Shown: piece after piece, positions 15,956-25,931 of the stretch | How the letters are laid out: each line of letters starts with the position of its first letter | Position numbering within the stretch: the stretch's first letter is position 1 | Notes under the pieces: model-generated | Databases searched by the model: none | The model's input: only the letters and a program-made list of their open reading frames with translations | Told to the model about the DNA's origin: nothing | Made by a program: the position numbers and the translations under genes | Assembly (NCBI GenBank): GCA_017547145.1 | Contig: JAFYQJ010000004.1 | Span: forward strand, 1 to 34,201 | Direction: 5' to 3' | Length of the DNA: 34,201 nt | DNA from: Paludibacteraceae bacterium | GTDB lineage: Bacteria; Bacteroidota; Bacteroidia; Bacteroidales; Paludibacteraceae

Positions 15956-15993
15956 AATAAAAAAGGGAATCTGAAAAGATTCCCTTTTTTATT
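15956..15993 (-). terminator. Terminator of mutA-mutB
   Basis: AAAAGGGAATCT (15961-15972) and AGATTCCCTTTT (15977-15988) form a 12-bp stem with a GAAA loop, with A/T tracts on both sides. It lies 17 bases beyond the mutB stop and could act on both strands. Confidence 0.85.
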
Positions 15994-16005
15994 GATATAA
16001 ACTTC

Positions 16006-18132
16006 TTACTCTTCAAGAAGAATTTCCATAATAGTCAATGCTGATTTTGCTACAGGAGAACCTGGACCAAAAATAGCGGCTACACCAGCTTTGTACAAGA
16101 AGTCATAGTCTTGAGCAGGAATAACACCACTGGCAATAACGATAATGTCTTCACGTCCAAGTTTCTTTAATTCATCGATAACTTGAGGAACAAGAGTTTT
16201 GTGTCCTGCAGCTAATGAAGAAACACCTAAAACATGAACGTCATTTTCTACTGCTTGTTTAGCAGCTTCGGCTGGAGTTTGGAACAAAGGTCCCATATCC
16301 ACATCGAAACCACAATCTGCATAACCAGTAGCACAAACTTTTGCACCACGGTCGTGTCCGTCTTGTCCCATTTTTGCAATCATAATACGAGGTTGGCGAC
16401 CTTCTTTCTTTGCAAATTCTGCTGTCATTTGGCAGGCTTTTTGGAAGTCTGCGTCGTTTTTAGTTTCTGCTTTATACACTCCAGATATAGTTCTAATTGT
16501 TGCTTTATAACGTCCTACAACTTTTTCGCAAGCGTAGGAAATTTCACCTAATGAAGCACGAACACGTGCTGCTTCAACTGCTAATTCGAGTAAGTTGCCT
16601 TCGCAGGTTTCAACGCATTTGGTTAATGCATCAAGAGCTTTTTGTACGTCAGCTTCGTTACGATTAGCTTTAAGTTGTTGTAAGCGTTCGATTTGTTGTT
16701 TGCGAACAGTAGTGTTGTCCACTTCCAAAATATCGATAGGGTCTTCTTGTTCTAGGCGATATTCATTTACGCCAATAATTTTTTGAGAACCCGAGTCAAT
16801 ACGAGCTTGTGTGCGAGCAGCAGCTTCTTCGATACGCATTTTAGGAATACCTGTTTCGATAGCAGCAGCCATACCTCCAAGTTTTTCTATTTCTTGGATA
16901 TGTTCCCAAGCTTTTTGTGCCAAATCGTTGGTTAAAGATTCTATATAGAATGAACCTCCCCAAGGATCAACTTGTTTGCAAATATTCGTTTCCTCTTGAA
17001 TGTAAATTTGCGTATTACGAGCAATACGAGCAGAGAAATCTGTAGGAAGTGCAATTGCTTCGTCCAATGCGTTTGTGTGTAACGATTGTGTGTGGCCTAG
17101 TGCGGCACCCATTGCTTCGATACATGTTCTACCAACGTTGTTGAATGGATCTTGCTCTGTTAATGACCAACCAGAGGTTTGTGAGTGTGTACGTAATGCT
17201 AATGATTTTGGATTTTTAGGATTAAATTGTTTAACAATTTTAGCCCAAAGCATACGAGCTGCACGCATTTTGGCAATTTCCATAAAGTGGTTTGTCCCGA
17301 TAGCCCAGAAGAACGAAAGACGTGGAGCAAAAGCATCAATGTCCATACCTGCATTAACACCAGCACGCAAATATTCCAAACCATCAGCCAACGTGTATGC
17401 TAACTCAATATCTGCTGTTGCACCTGCTTCTTGCATGTGGTAACCAGAGATGGAAATTGAGTTGAATTTTGGCATATTTTTAGAGGTATACTCAAAAATG
17501 TCAGCGATAATTTTCATTGAAAATTTAGGTGGGTAGATGTATGTGTTACGCACCATAAATTCTTTCAAAATATCGTTTTGGATTGTACCTGCCATTTCTT
17601 CTAGTTTAGCACCTTGTTCTAGACCAGCGTTGATATAGAATGCAAGGATAGGAAGAACGGCACCGTTCATTGTCATAGAAACAGACATTTTGTTCAATGG
17701 AATACCATCGAATAAAACTTTCATATCTTCTACTGAACAGATAGATACACCTGCTTTACCAACGTCGCCCACTACGCGTTCGTGGTCTGCATCGTAACCA
17801 CGATGTGTAGCCAAGTCGAATGCTACAGAAAGACCTTTTTGTCCTGAAGCTAAATTACGACGATAAAAAGCATTTGATTCTTCTGCTGTAGAGAAACCTG
17901 CATACTGACGAATAGTCCAAGGACGCATTGGGTACATGCCACTGTATGGACCACGTAAGAATGGAGGAAGCCCTGCAACATATTCAAGATGCTCTAAATG
18001 CTCTAAATCTTTTTTTGTGTAAACTGACTTTACTTCAATGTTTTCTGGTGTATTCCAAGTTTCACCTACTTGTGGTGTTGCACCTGAAATTTTAGTGTTT
18101 TTAATATCTATATTTTTAAAATTTGGTCTCAT
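16006..18132 (-). CDS. mutB: Methylmalonyl-CoA mutase large (alpha) subunit
   Basis: The 708-residue protein has the substrate-binding barrel ([34 protein letters not shown], near 59-92) and a C-terminal cobalamin-binding domain with DGHDRG (591-596, H593 the lower cobalt ligand), [12 protein letters not shown] and the final SPVAKSA segment. It interconverts methylmalonyl-CoA and succinyl-CoA with adenosylcobalamin, the key step of the propionate pathway in Bacteroidales. It starts 3 bases after mutA. Length is normal. No meaB or epimerase gene is in the window. Confidence 0.97.
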   Translation of the reverse strand: MRPNFKNIDIKNTKISGATPQVGETWNTPENIEVKSVYTKKDLEHLEHLEYVAGLPPFLRGPYSGMYPMRPWTIRQYAGFSTAEESNAFYRRNLASGQKGLSVAFDLATHRGYDADHERVVGDVGKAGVSICSVEDMKVLFDGIPLNKMSVSMTMNGAVLPILAFYINAGLEQGAKLEEMAGTIQNDILKEFMVRNTYIYPPKFSMKIIADIFEYTSKNMPKFNSISISGYHMQEAGATADIELAYTLADGLEYLRAGVNAGMDIDAFAPRLSFFWAIGTNHFMEIAKMRAARMLWAKIVKQFNPKNPKSLALRTHSQTSGWSLTEQDPFNNVGRTCIEAMGAALGHTQSLHTNALDEAIALPTDFSARIARNTQIYIQEETNICKQVDPWGGSFYIESLTNDLAQKAWEHIQEIEKLGGMAAAIETGIPKMRIEEAAARTQARIDSGSQKIIGVNEYRLEQEDPIDILEVDNTTVRKQQIERLQQLKANRNEADVQKALDALTKCVETCEGNLLELAVEAARVRASLGEISYACEKVVGRYKATIRTISGVYKAETKNDADFQKACQMTAEFAKKEGRQPRIMIAKMGQDGHDRGAKVCATGYADCGFDVDMGPLFQTPAEAAKQAVENDVHVLGVSSLAAGHKTLVPQVIDELKKLGREDIIVIASGVIPAQDYDFLYKAGVAAIFGPGSPVAKSALTIMEILLEE

Positions 18133-18135
18133 CTC

Positions 18136-19983
18136 TTATTTGATTAGTTTGTTGTTAAAATCTTTCAACGTTTCTAAAACATTAACTCTAACATGAATGA
18201 AATTTTCAATGCCAACAGCTTTTAAGTCATCCATGCAAGCAGGAGCTCCAGCAACAACAAATAATTGTTTTCCGTTTATTGCTTTATATGCTGCAGGTGC
18301 TAATTCAGCATATTCGTCGTCGCTAGAACAAAGAACAATAACATCAGCGTTAGCTTTTTGAGCAGCTTCAACGCCTGCCTCTACTGTCTCAAATCCTAGG
18401 TTATCAATAACTTCGTATCCTGCACAAGCAAAGAAGTTGCATGAGAATTGAGCACGAGCTAAACGCATTGCTAAATTACCAATAGTCAACATAAATGCTT
18501 TTGGACGATGAGAAGATTTTTCCGTTGCCAAACGTAGTTGCTCGAAATCGTTAGCACCACGAGTAAAGTCGAGTTTTTCTATTGTAGGTTGGCAGTTGCA
18601 ACCGCATTTGCACGATTTACCATCTTCTATTTTGTCTAAAACTTTTTCAGTAAAGTTAGGGAATTGGTTTGTGCCTAATAGAATTTCTCTACGTTTTGCA
18701 ATTGCTTCGCGGCGAGATTTTCCTGCAGCATTTACTGCATTTTGAATTTCACCGTTAGCCACAGCAGTATAGAATCCTCCTTTTTCTTCAATTTCTAAAA
18801 ATAAATTCCAAGCTTGCTCTGCTAATGAAATGGTTAAATTTTCTATATAATAAGAACCTGCACTAGGGTCAGCAACTTTGTCGAAATGAGATTCTTCTTT
18901 TAGTAAAAGTTGTTGATTGCGTGCGATGCGTTCTGAAAAATCATCTGGAGTTTTGTAAGTTTTGTCAAATGGTAAAACAGTTAAAGAGTCTACACCACCA
19001 AGTGTTGCAGCCATCGATTCTGTTTGTGTTCTAAGAAGGTTAACGTATGCATCATAAATTGTTTTGTTCCATTCTGAAGTAGAAGCGTGAACCTTAATCT
19101 TTTGAGCACAAGCATGTTCTGTATATTGTTTTACTATAGTAGCCCAAAGTAGTCGAGCAGCACGGAATTTTGCTATTTCCATAAAGTAATTGCCACTGAC
19201 ACCAAAGTTGAATTTAATGTCGCCAGCAACTTCGCAAGCATCCATTCCTTGTTCTGTTAAGTTGGCAATAATGTCATTACCCCAAGCCATTGCGTAAGCT
19301 AGTTCTTCGTAGATAAATGCCCCTGCATTGTTGAAGTATACAGGATTTACGGCAATAACACGATAGCCTTCTAATTCTTTGCCTGCATCAAGTACTTCTT
19401 TGTATGCATCCCAAATATTTCCTTCAAAAACTTTTCCTTTGATTAAAGGTTTCTTAAAAGGGTCGAATGCTATCGAACCACAAGCTTTTTTCAAATCAAC
19501 ATTTTCTGATTTGAAGTAGTTGGTAAGTAATTTTGTTAGTTCTGCAGTTTTGCAAAGGCATGTGCTGAAGTTTAATTCAACACATTCTGGAAGAATACCT
19601 TTTAAAAGTGTCGCTAAATTTTCGGCAGAAACTAAATCAGCAGGAATTGAAAAACCTAACGAGTCAACACCTTTGTTTAAAACATCTAGGGCTTTTGCAT
19701 TAGCATCGGCGATATTCTCTACTGCGATGTCTTGACGGACAAGCCACTTGTTGTCTGATTTAGTACCACGTACGTAAGGAAATTCACCTGGTAATGTTTC
19801 GATGTTAATACCTTCAAGGTTTTCCGAACGATACATTGGTTGGACGTTGAAACCTTCATTGGTTTTCCAAACCAATTTTTTGTCAAAGTCGGCTCCTTTA
19901 AGGTCGGCAATGACTTTTTCTTTCCATTCGGCTGTTGAAACCGGAGGGAAATCTGTGAACAATTTTTCTTTATTATTTGCCAT
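18136..19983 (-). CDS. mutA: Methylmalonyl-CoA mutase small (beta) subunit
   Basis: The 615-residue protein follows the mutase barrel pattern (VSGNYFMEIAKFRAARLLWATIVKQY; ADPSAGSYYIENLT) with a degenerate cobalamin domain (about 495-615) that lacks DxHxxG, as expected of the non-catalytic subunit. It pairs with MutB. A cysteine cluster C458-x-C460-x-C462-x-C464 lies in the linker before the C-terminal domain. The gene has a full promoter at 20045-20074 and precedes mutB by 3 bases. Confidence 0.95.
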   Translation of the reverse strand: MANNKEKLFTDFPPVSTAEWKEKVIADLKGADFDKKLVWKTNEGFNVQPMYRSENLEGINIETLPGEFPYVRGTKSDNKWLVRQDIAVENIADANAKALDVLNKGVDSLGFSIPADLVSAENLATLLKGILPECVELNFSTCLCKTAELTKLLTNYFKSENVDLKKACGSIAFDPFKKPLIKGKVFEGNIWDAYKEVLDAGKELEGYRVIAVNPVYFNNAGAFIYEELAYAMAWGNDIIANLTEQGMDACEVAGDIKFNFGVSGNYFMEIAKFRAARLLWATIVKQYTEHACAQKIKVHASTSEWNKTIYDAYVNLLRTQTESMAATLGGVDSLTVLPFDKTYKTPDDFSERIARNQQLLLKEESHFDKVADPSAGSYYIENLTISLAEQAWNLFLEIEEKGGFYTAVANGEIQNAVNAAGKSRREAIAKRREILLGTNQFPNFTEKVLDKIEDGKSCKCGCNCQPTIEKLDFTRGANDFEQLRLATEKSSHRPKAFMLTIGNLAMRLARAQFSCNFFACAGYEVIDNLGFETVEAGVEAAQKANADVIVLCSSDDEYAELAPAAYKAINGKQLFVVAGAPACMDDLKAVGIENFIHVRVNVLETLKDFNNKLIK

Positions 19984-20044
19984 ATAAAAATAAATTATTA
20001 GAAAATTATATAATTCTCAAAAAGTTATGTTGTAATATAATATG

Positions 20045-20074
20045 CAAAAATAACCTTTTAAAATTGAAAACAAA
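20045..20074 (-). promoter_or_regulatory. Promoter of mutA-mutB
   Basis: On the minus strand TTTG (20071-20074), 18 bases, then TATTTTTG (20045-20052), an exact match to the Bacteroidota consensus. Predicted start at about 20038 leaves a leader of about 55 bases. Confidence 0.8.
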
Positions 20075-20120
20075 AGAAAAATATATGAAAAAAAGAGGGG
20101 TGTTTTTTTCTTAGAAAACG

Positions 20121-20128
20121 TATTTTTG
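20121..20128 (+). promoter_or_regulatory. -7 promoter element of rmuC
   Basis: TATTTTTG matches TAnnTTTG, 22 bases before the first ATG. The -33 position has no TTTG. It is divergent from the mutA promoter. Confidence 0.5.
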
Positions 20129-20150
20129 TAAGTATTTTAAAGTTGATATT

Positions 20151-21467
20151 ATGATGATGGTATTGTGTGTTTTTATTGGATTAATAATCGGTAGTATTTC
20201 GGTAGGCTTTTGGTTTTATATGCAATTGCAAAAGAAGAATCTTGAACAGTTGGTTTTACAAAAGGATTTTGAATTGCTAAAAGAAAAATTAGAAGAATTG
20301 AAAAATGCAGAAGAAAAATCACAATCTCTTGAGCTTGAAAATGTTCGTTTAAAAACTCAATTAACAGAGCAACAAGAACGTTTTGAGAATGAACTGCGTT
20401 TGCAAGAAGAAAATTTTCAGACAATAAAGGAAGAACAAGAAAAGAGTTGGGAAGAGCAAAAAAAAGCATTGAAGGTAGAGTTTCAGAATATAGCTAATCA
20501 AATATTAGAAGATAAAACAAAGTCTTTTACCGATTTGAATAAAGAGCGTTTAGATGCTATATTGCTTCCTTTTAATGAAAATCTTAAAACTTTTAAGGAA
20601 CGAATTGATATCGTTCATAAGGATAATACTGAGGCACGTTCTTCGTTAAGTACGGAATTGAAACATTTAAAGGAGTTGAATCGCCAAATGAGTGAAGATG
20701 CATTAAACTTAACACGTGCATTGAAAGGAGATTCGAAAATGCAAGGCGATTGGGGTGAAATGATTTTAGAGCGAATGCTCGAAAGTGTGGGATTGAAACG
20801 TGATGTTGAATATTATGTTCAAAAAAATCTAGTAGGAGATGATAATGCTCGTTTACGTACCGATGTTATTGTTCGTTTCCCCGACAAAAGAGATGTTATA
20901 ATTGACTCCAAAGTATCGCTTACGGCTTATAATAACTATATGGCAGAAACCGATGAAACACTCCGAGCTACTTACTTGAAGGAGCATTTGAAATCTGTTA
21001 AAAAACATATTGACGAATTAAGTGAAAAGGACTATTCCAAATACGATCCATATTCGCTTGATTATGTAATGATGTTTATTCCTAACGAAGCTTCTTATAT
21101 GCTTGCTTTGCAGTACGATAATGATATTTGGAATTATGCACTTAACAAAAAAGTATTCTTGACATCGTCTACAAACTTATTAGGAATGCTTTATATGGTG
21201 GGTAATTTGTGGCAACGTTTTCGTCAAGAACAAAATGCTCAACGGATAGTAGAAGCAGGAAATGCATTGTATGAAAAAATGGTTACGTTCTCCGAAAATT
21301 TTGTTAAGATAGGTGCTCAACTTCAAACTGTGCAAAAAACTTATAACGATGCACAAAAACAACTGAAAGAAGGTAATGGAAATCTAATAACGAGATTTGA
21401 AAAAATGAAAGAACTCGGTCTTTCTCCTAAAAAAACACTACCTGAAAATATGTTGTCTGAAGAGTAA
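20151..21467 (+). CDS. rmuC: DNA recombination protein RmuC
   Basis: The 438-residue protein has an N-terminal membrane helix (about 3-22), a long Glu/Lys-rich coiled coil (about 23-150) and the RmuC core: [37 protein letters not shown] and [14 protein letters not shown]. RmuC limits DNA inversions and is thought to have a nuclease-like fold; the D-x-K motif IIDSKVSL is present. The start has three tandem ATG codons (20151-20159); any could be used. A hairpin follows at about 110 bases. Confidence 0.93.
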   Translation: MMMVLCVFIGLIIGSISVGFWFYMQLQKKNLEQLVLQKDFELLKEKLEELKNAEEKSQSLELENVRLKTQLTEQQERFENELRLQEENFQTIKEEQEKSWEEQKKALKVEFQNIANQILEDKTKSFTDLNKERLDAILLPFNENLKTFKERIDIVHKDNTEARSSLSTELKHLKELNRQMSEDALNLTRALKGDSKMQGDWGEMILERMLESVGLKRDVEYYVQKNLVGDDNARLRTDVIVRFPDKRDVIIDSKVSLTAYNNYMAETDETLRATYLKEHLKSVKKHIDELSEKDYSKYDPYSLDYVMMFIPNEASYMLALQYDNDIWNYALNKKVFLTSSTNLLGMLYMVGNLWQRFRQEQNAQRIVEAGNALYEKMVTFSENFVKIGAQLQTVQKTYNDAQKQLKEGNGNLITRFEKMKELGLSPKKTLPENMLSEE

Positions 21468-21569
21468 AGCATTATAAGATTTTGATTTGTCAAAAAGATG
21501 ATGTTGTCTAATTTTAGGTTTGTTATAGCTGAGGGACACGGCAGACAGTGGATTTTACTGCATTTGATC

Positions 21570-21681
21570 TAAAAAAGAAAAAGCGGTAAAAACCGCTTTT
21601 ATCTTGGCAATACTGAAAAACTGTAGGTTATTGGATTTTTCCACGTTGCAGTATTTTTAAATCCCTCCGCTGTATAGGATA
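21570..21681 (-). ncRNA. Candidate small RNA with its own promoter and terminator
   Basis: A consensus promoter (21688-21717) lies between the stop of the glycosyltransferase gene and this stretch, and an intrinsic terminator closes it, giving a transcript of about 110 nt. On the minus strand, segments pair in the order A-B-A'-B': GGATTT (21664-21659) with AAATCC (21638-21633), and AATACTG (21655-21649) with CAGTATT (21615-21609). That is either a pseudoknot or two mutually exclusive hairpins. No open frame or known family is recognised; the 4.5S RNA core motif is not seen. Confidence 0.5.
21571..21600. terminator. Bidirectional terminator between rmuC and the candidate small RNA
   Basis: AAAAGCGGT (21579-21587) and ACCGCTTTT (21592-21600) form a 9-bp stem with an AAAA loop. 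On the minus strand it is followed by TTTTTCTTTTTT, a strong tract; on the plus strand by TTTTAT. Confidence 0.8.
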
Positions 21682-21687
21682 CCGACA

Positions 21688-21717
21688 CAAAAATAGATAT
21701 AAAATATGAAATACAAA
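21688..21717 (-). promoter_or_regulatory. Promoter of the candidate small RNA
   Basis: On the minus strand TTTG (21714-21717), 18 bases, then TATTTTTG (21688-21695): the same boxes and spacing as the mutA promoter, yet no gene of usual size follows. Confidence 0.7.
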
Positions 21718-21745
21718 ATCCTTATACTCATTTTTTATATCAATT

Positions 21746-24268
21746 CTATTTTAAACTTTTTATAAAATTAATGGCTTCTTGATTGTTATTGTCAAGTGTA
21801 AGTGCTTTTTGTGCCATTTGTAGGGCAGTGGTGTTGTCTCCAATTTTAGCATAGTATAATCCCCATGTAAGATATAAATCTGAATCAATATCAATGTGGT
21901 CTAGCATAGATAGCATATCGTAGGCTTCTTTGGTCTCATTCCTGCCAAGGCAAATTCGTGCCCGAACTTTGTATATTTCGTAGTAAGTTGGCTGCATTTC
22001 CATAGCTTTAGCTAGCCATTGTTCTGCTTCGTCATAACGATTTTGGTGACAAATAGCATTGCTTGTCATTACAACAATTTTTACATTATCAGGATGAAAT
22101 TTTAGTGCATTTCTACCCACAAATTCTACTTTATCCCATTGGTTTAAATTGCCTAAAGCATACATCCCTAATATAAAAGCTTCGTTGTTATTGGGTTTTC
22201 GAGCTATAACGTAATCTAAATCCTTAAGGGCATTTTGGAATTCCCCTTTTGCCGACTTTAGTTTTGCTCTTAAATATATTGCATCTGGATTTAATTCGTT
22301 TTCTTTTAACATTGAAGAAATGTTCTTTTCGGCAAGAGTAAGTTTTTTCTGGTTTATTTGCGAATAGCTTAAATAGAATAAAACGTCATTGTAATTTGGC
22401 ATTAATTTTAAAGCTTTTTCTGCGTAAAAATTTACCTTTTCATAATCTTTCAGTGAATAATAAATTTTGATTAATTCGCAATAGACTTCTTCGTTGTTAG
22501 GATGTTTTTGTAGATAATCTACAAAAATTTTTATAGATTTTTCTTTATCGGTAAATGAATGTCTAAAGGCTTCAAGTTCTTGTTTGTTTTCACGTTTTAT
22601 TAAACATCCAATAGACTTGCTGTCAACTTGTTCGTTTAGAATAGTATTTTCAGGAGGAAATAATCCATTTTTTTGTTGAAATTGGTTAATGTATACATTT
22701 GAAAAAGCAGCATAGTCCCAATCTTTAGAATATTTTTCGTAATATTTTGAATAAATTATTGTTACGTTAGGATAGTTTCTGAAATATTGTTGCATTATTG
22801 AACTGTGGTTGGTAGCAATAATGGTAGGTTTGCCATTGTTTATTTCTGTATCTTTTTTTAGATAATCAGCAGTCGCTTTTAAAGAATTAAAATAATAGTC
22901 TGATTCGTAGTCGCCATAAGCGTTTTTGAATCCACCAATAAGTTCATTAAAGTAAATATATTCGTATGGGTGATTTTTTAAGTAGTGTTTTATTGGAAGT
23001 GATAAAAGTATTATAAAAATGCATATAGAAATAATACTAATCCATTTATTTTTAATGTTTATTATGGAACTCCAAAAGAAACCTGCCATGATAACTGCTA
23101 ATGGAATTAGAAATAACAAATGTCTAATTCCACCATATAAATTGGAGTGTTTGTAAATGACAAACAAAAGAGGACTAAACAAGCAGAATAGAATGAAAAA
23201 TATTTCTAAAGTAATTTTACCTTTTTTGATTGCGAGGTAAATGAAACTTCCAAAAAGTCCAACAAGGGTAATAATAGGAGTAGTGATAAGCAAATATTTT
23301 GGAGCATAACTTGCTGGTAGCATATTGGACATCATTTGTTTACCTTCGAAAATAGTTTTTATACCAGTTCCTATATTTGTGAATTCATTCAATGATTTTG
23401 TCATCGCATGTAAAGGGTCTTGTAATGCCCAAGGCCATAGAATAATAGAAAAAATATAACCTAAAAGAAAAACAAAAAGAACAATGCTGAGAATCTTACT
23501 AAAATCGTTGAGATGTTTTTTTATTAAAAATGCTTCTTTAATACCATAAATACGAATGTAGAAAAGACCTGCATACATAAATAGCAAAGGGTAGAGCATT
23601 AATCCTCCAGAGCGTGTACCCAAGCATAAGAACAGCCCCACTAGTACGCCTACGAGGTATTTGTATTTTACTTTAGGGTAGAAGTCGAAAAAGCGAATAA
23701 AATAGTAGATTGAAATAAGGTATCCTACTGCAAAAGGTAAGTCTTTAAGATTGTTTATAGCGTGTCCAAAAAAACGTGGGGTGAAAAATAGTAGTAGCAT
23801 TGTAAGTAGTCCACATAACCCACCTCCTATTCTAAAAGCAAGAAGTCCTGCTATACAAATACCCCATACGGCAATTAATGCACAGCAAATATGTCGAAAG
23901 GCATATACATCTTCTATGTTGAATAGATTTGAGAGAAACTTGATAATAACTTGAATTTCGCTACCATATAAGTGTAGTTTTGTTTTGGGCTGATCAATAG
24001 CTGTTTCGTCTCCTGTCTGGAAATAATTTAATACATAGGTAGCTTGGGTGTCGTCAATAATTTCGTCGCCAGAAATAGCAAAATCAGAAGCTGTTATTGG
24101 AAAATAAAACAAACAAAATAGTCCAAATAAAAACATGCAGAGGGTAGGTATCCATTCTTTTTTTTCTTGGCAACCAAATCGTAGTTCGTGGAAAAAAGAT
24201 TTTGTTGGGGTAGCAAATCTTGGAGTTGATTCAAGAATGGTTTGTTTGTTTCCTCTATTTTTTTTCAT
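21746..24268 (-). CDS. Multi-pass membrane glycosyltransferase (GT39/ArnT-like) with C-terminal TPR repeats
   Basis: The 840-residue protein has a cytoplasmic start, about 11-13 membrane helices (about 38-435) and, after helix 1, an acidic loop [10 protein letters not shown] (66-75, with D68/E69) like the metal/donor site of GT-C enzymes such as ArnT and PMT. About 573-840 is a series of some seven TPRs (for example [32 protein letters not shown]). GT-C enzymes use polyprenyl-phosphate sugars on the outer side of the inner membrane; the TPRs probably bind a partner. The gene overlaps the upstream FAD oxidoreductase gene by 14 bases. Acceptor and donor are unknown. Confidence 0.78.
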   Translation of the reverse strand: MKKNRGNKQTILESTPRFATPTKSFFHELRFGCQEKKEWIPTLCMFLFGLFCLFYFPITASDFAISGDEIIDDTQATYVLNYFQTGDETAIDQPKTKLHLYGSEIQVIIKFLSNLFNIEDVYAFRHICCALIAVWGICIAGLLAFRIGGGLCGLLTMLLLFFTPRFFGHAINNLKDLPFAVGYLISIYYFIRFFDFYPKVKYKYLVGVLVGLFLCLGTRSGGLMLYPLLFMYAGLFYIRIYGIKEAFLIKKHLNDFSKILSIVLFVFLLGYIFSIILWPWALQDPLHAMTKSLNEFTNIGTGIKTIFEGKQMMSNMLPASYAPKYLLITTPIITLVGLFGSFIYLAIKKGKITLEIFFILFCLFSPLLFVIYKHSNLYGGIRHLLFLIPLAVIMAGFFWSSIINIKNKWISIISICIFIILLSLPIKHYLKNHPYEYIYFNELIGGFKNAYGDYESDYYFNSLKATADYLKKDTEINNGKPTIIATNHSSIMQQYFRNYPNVTIIYSKYYEKYSKDWDYAAFSNVYINQFQQKNGLFPPENTILNEQVDSKSIGCLIKRENKQELEAFRHSFTDKEKSIKIFVDYLQKHPNNEEVYCELIKIYYSLKDYEKVNFYAEKALKLMPNYNDVLFYLSYSQINQKKLTLAEKNISSMLKENELNPDAIYLRAKLKSAKGEFQNALKDLDYVIARKPNNNEAFILGMYALGNLNQWDKVEFVGRNALKFHPDNVKIVVMTSNAICHQNRYDEAEQWLAKAMEMQPTYYEIYKVRARICLGRNETKEAYDMLSMLDHIDIDSDLYLTWGLYYAKIGDNTTALQMAQKALTLDNNNQEAINFIKSLK

Positions 24269-25811
24269 GATAGTCTTGTTCTGTGTTTACACTCCAAATG
24301 TTTGTTTTATCTAAAGTGTTGTTTTTTATGTTGTTTACAGCTTCTATTGCAGTAAGCATTGAGTGGTCCATGTTGTTGTAGCGATGTTGTCCGTTGCGAC
24401 CGATACAATATAGATTTTCTATCGAATCTAAAAATGACTTTACAATGTCAATCTTTTCGTAACTTCCATAGTAAGCAGGGTAGGCTTTTTTTGTTTTTAC
24501 TTGAATTGTGTCGATTACGTTCTCTTTTGTAATGAATTGAATTTTTTCAAGTTCGCATATAGCCATTTCTATAAATTCACTTTCAGGCATATTCCAAAGT
24601 TCATCGCCTTCGCTACAAAAATATTCCAATCCTAAAAATATGGTGTTTTCATAATCTTTTACCATATAGGGTGACCAATTGTTAAAAATCTGAATGCGAC
24701 CAATTTTTACATTAGGCTCTTGAATGTATATCCATGTATCAGGAATACGATTTTTATATGTTTTTATTTTAGTACTATTTTTAATGCTTAAATCTTTTAC
24801 AAGTACGCCAACAGATATAAAATCGCGATATGGAAGATTGTTTGCAATTTCTTTTATTTCACACGGTACATCAATGCCATTAATGGCGTTAATAAGATCT
24901 TTTATGGGCATAGATGACAAAAAATAATCGCATTCTTCTTGTTTTATATTTCCATTATTGTTTGTGGTAACTGAATGTACTCGTTTGTCTTTTATATTAA
25001 CCCCAACAACAGTTGTGTTTTTTTCTATAATACCATTTTGATTGCTTATAGAGTTTGCTATGTTTTCCCATAGTTGCCCTGGACCAAATTTGGGGTATAT
25101 GAATTGCTCTATTAGTGAAGTTTCTGTTTCTTTTTGTTGAATACTTTTTCGCTTGAAAGGTTTTAGAAGAATATTCTTTATAATGGAAATGATAGACAGT
25201 CCTTTTATACGTTGCGAGCCCCAATCAGCACCAAGTTTTGAAGGATGTATTCCCCATACCTTTTGAGTGTAGTCTTCGAAAAATATTTTATATAGAGGTC
25301 GTCCAAAGCGATTGATGTAAAAATTTTCTAAAGAATCTTCTTTTTGTTTTTTTATTAATGAATAGATGTATCCTCCGAAAATATAAAAGGTGTTTTTTAT
25401 TCCTAAATTAATGAATGTTTGGAGTTTAGCAGAAATAGGATAATCGAAAAAACGTTTTAAGTAGAATATCCGTGAAACTCTTTCTCGTAAAAGGATGACA
25501 TTGTTTTCTATTTGTGGATTGGGCCCATCTGTAAATGTTTTGTTTTTGTTGAGTAACACTTCGTCAAAAGCTGGAGCACCTTGCAGTGGCATTACATTTT
25601 GCCACCAATTCATAATTGTATCATTTTTTGAAAAAAAGCGATGCCCACCGATATCCATTCGGTTGCCGTTGTGGAGTATTGTACGCGAAATACCTCCAAC
25701 TTCGTTAGTTGATTCGTATAAAATAGGTTGAATATCTGTTTGTTTTAGAAATTCATATCCTGCAGTAAGTCCTGCAGGACCTGCTCCCACTATAACAGCC
25801 TTTTTCTTCAT
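24255..25811 (-). CDS. FAD-dependent amine-oxidase-like oxidoreductase (UDP-galactopyranose mutase-like)
   Basis: The 518-residue protein begins with a Rossmann FAD motif [17 protein letters not shown] (7-23), then [12 protein letters not shown] and [12 protein letters not shown], blocks shared by flavin amine oxidases and UDP-galactopyranose mutase-like enzymes. The C-terminus has the second FAD block [29 protein letters not shown]. Relatives often lie in cell-envelope glycan loci. The overlap with the membrane glycosyltransferase gene suggests they act together on a sugar or lipid-linked substrate; the exact reaction is not predictable. Confidence 0.82.
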   Translation of the reverse strand: MKKKAVIVGAGPAGLTAGYEFLKQTDIQPILYESTNEVGGISRTILHNGNRMDIGGHRFFSKNDTIMNWWQNVMPLQGAPAFDEVLLNKNKTFTDGPNPQIENNVILLRERVSRIFYLKRFFDYPISAKLQTFINLGIKNTFYIFGGYIYSLIKKQKEDSLENFYINRFGRPLYKIFFEDYTQKVWGIHPSKLGADWGSQRIKGLSIISIIKNILLKPFKRKSIQQKETETSLIEQFIYPKFGPGQLWENIANSISNQNGIIEKNTTVVGVNIKDKRVHSVTTNNNGNIKQEECDYFLSSMPIKDLINAINGIDVPCEIKEIANNLPYRDFISVGVLVKDLSIKNSTKIKTYKNRIPDTWIYIQEPNVKIGRIQIFNNWSPYMVKDYENTIFLGLEYFCSEGDELWNMPESEFIEMAICELEKIQFITKENVIDTIQVKTKKAYPAYYGSYEKIDIVKSFLDSIENLYCIGRNGQHRYNNMDHSMLTAIEAVNNIKNNTLDKTNIWSVNTEQDYHEKK

Positions 25812-25879
25812 TTATTTATTCTGTAGATGAATTTGTTACGAATATAAAGGTTTTTATGTTTAGACACAATAGTTTGCAA

Positions 25880-25912
25880 AAAATAAAAAAGCCTTGTGAT
25901 TTCACAAGGCTT
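25880..25912 (-). terminator. Terminator of the trigger factor gene
   Basis: AAGCCTTGTG and CACAAGGCTT (25889-25898 and 25903-25912) form a 10-bp stem with loop ATTT; on the minus strand a T-rich tract (25880-25890) follows. It lies 20 bases after the tig stop. Confidence 0.88.
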
Positions 25913-25931
25913 TGAAATAAGTGATATTTTT

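Noticed and set aside
21570-21681. 4.5S/SRP RNA as the identity of the candidate small RNA
   Set aside because: The conserved GGAA-type loop and AGCAG segment of the SRP RNA core are not seen.
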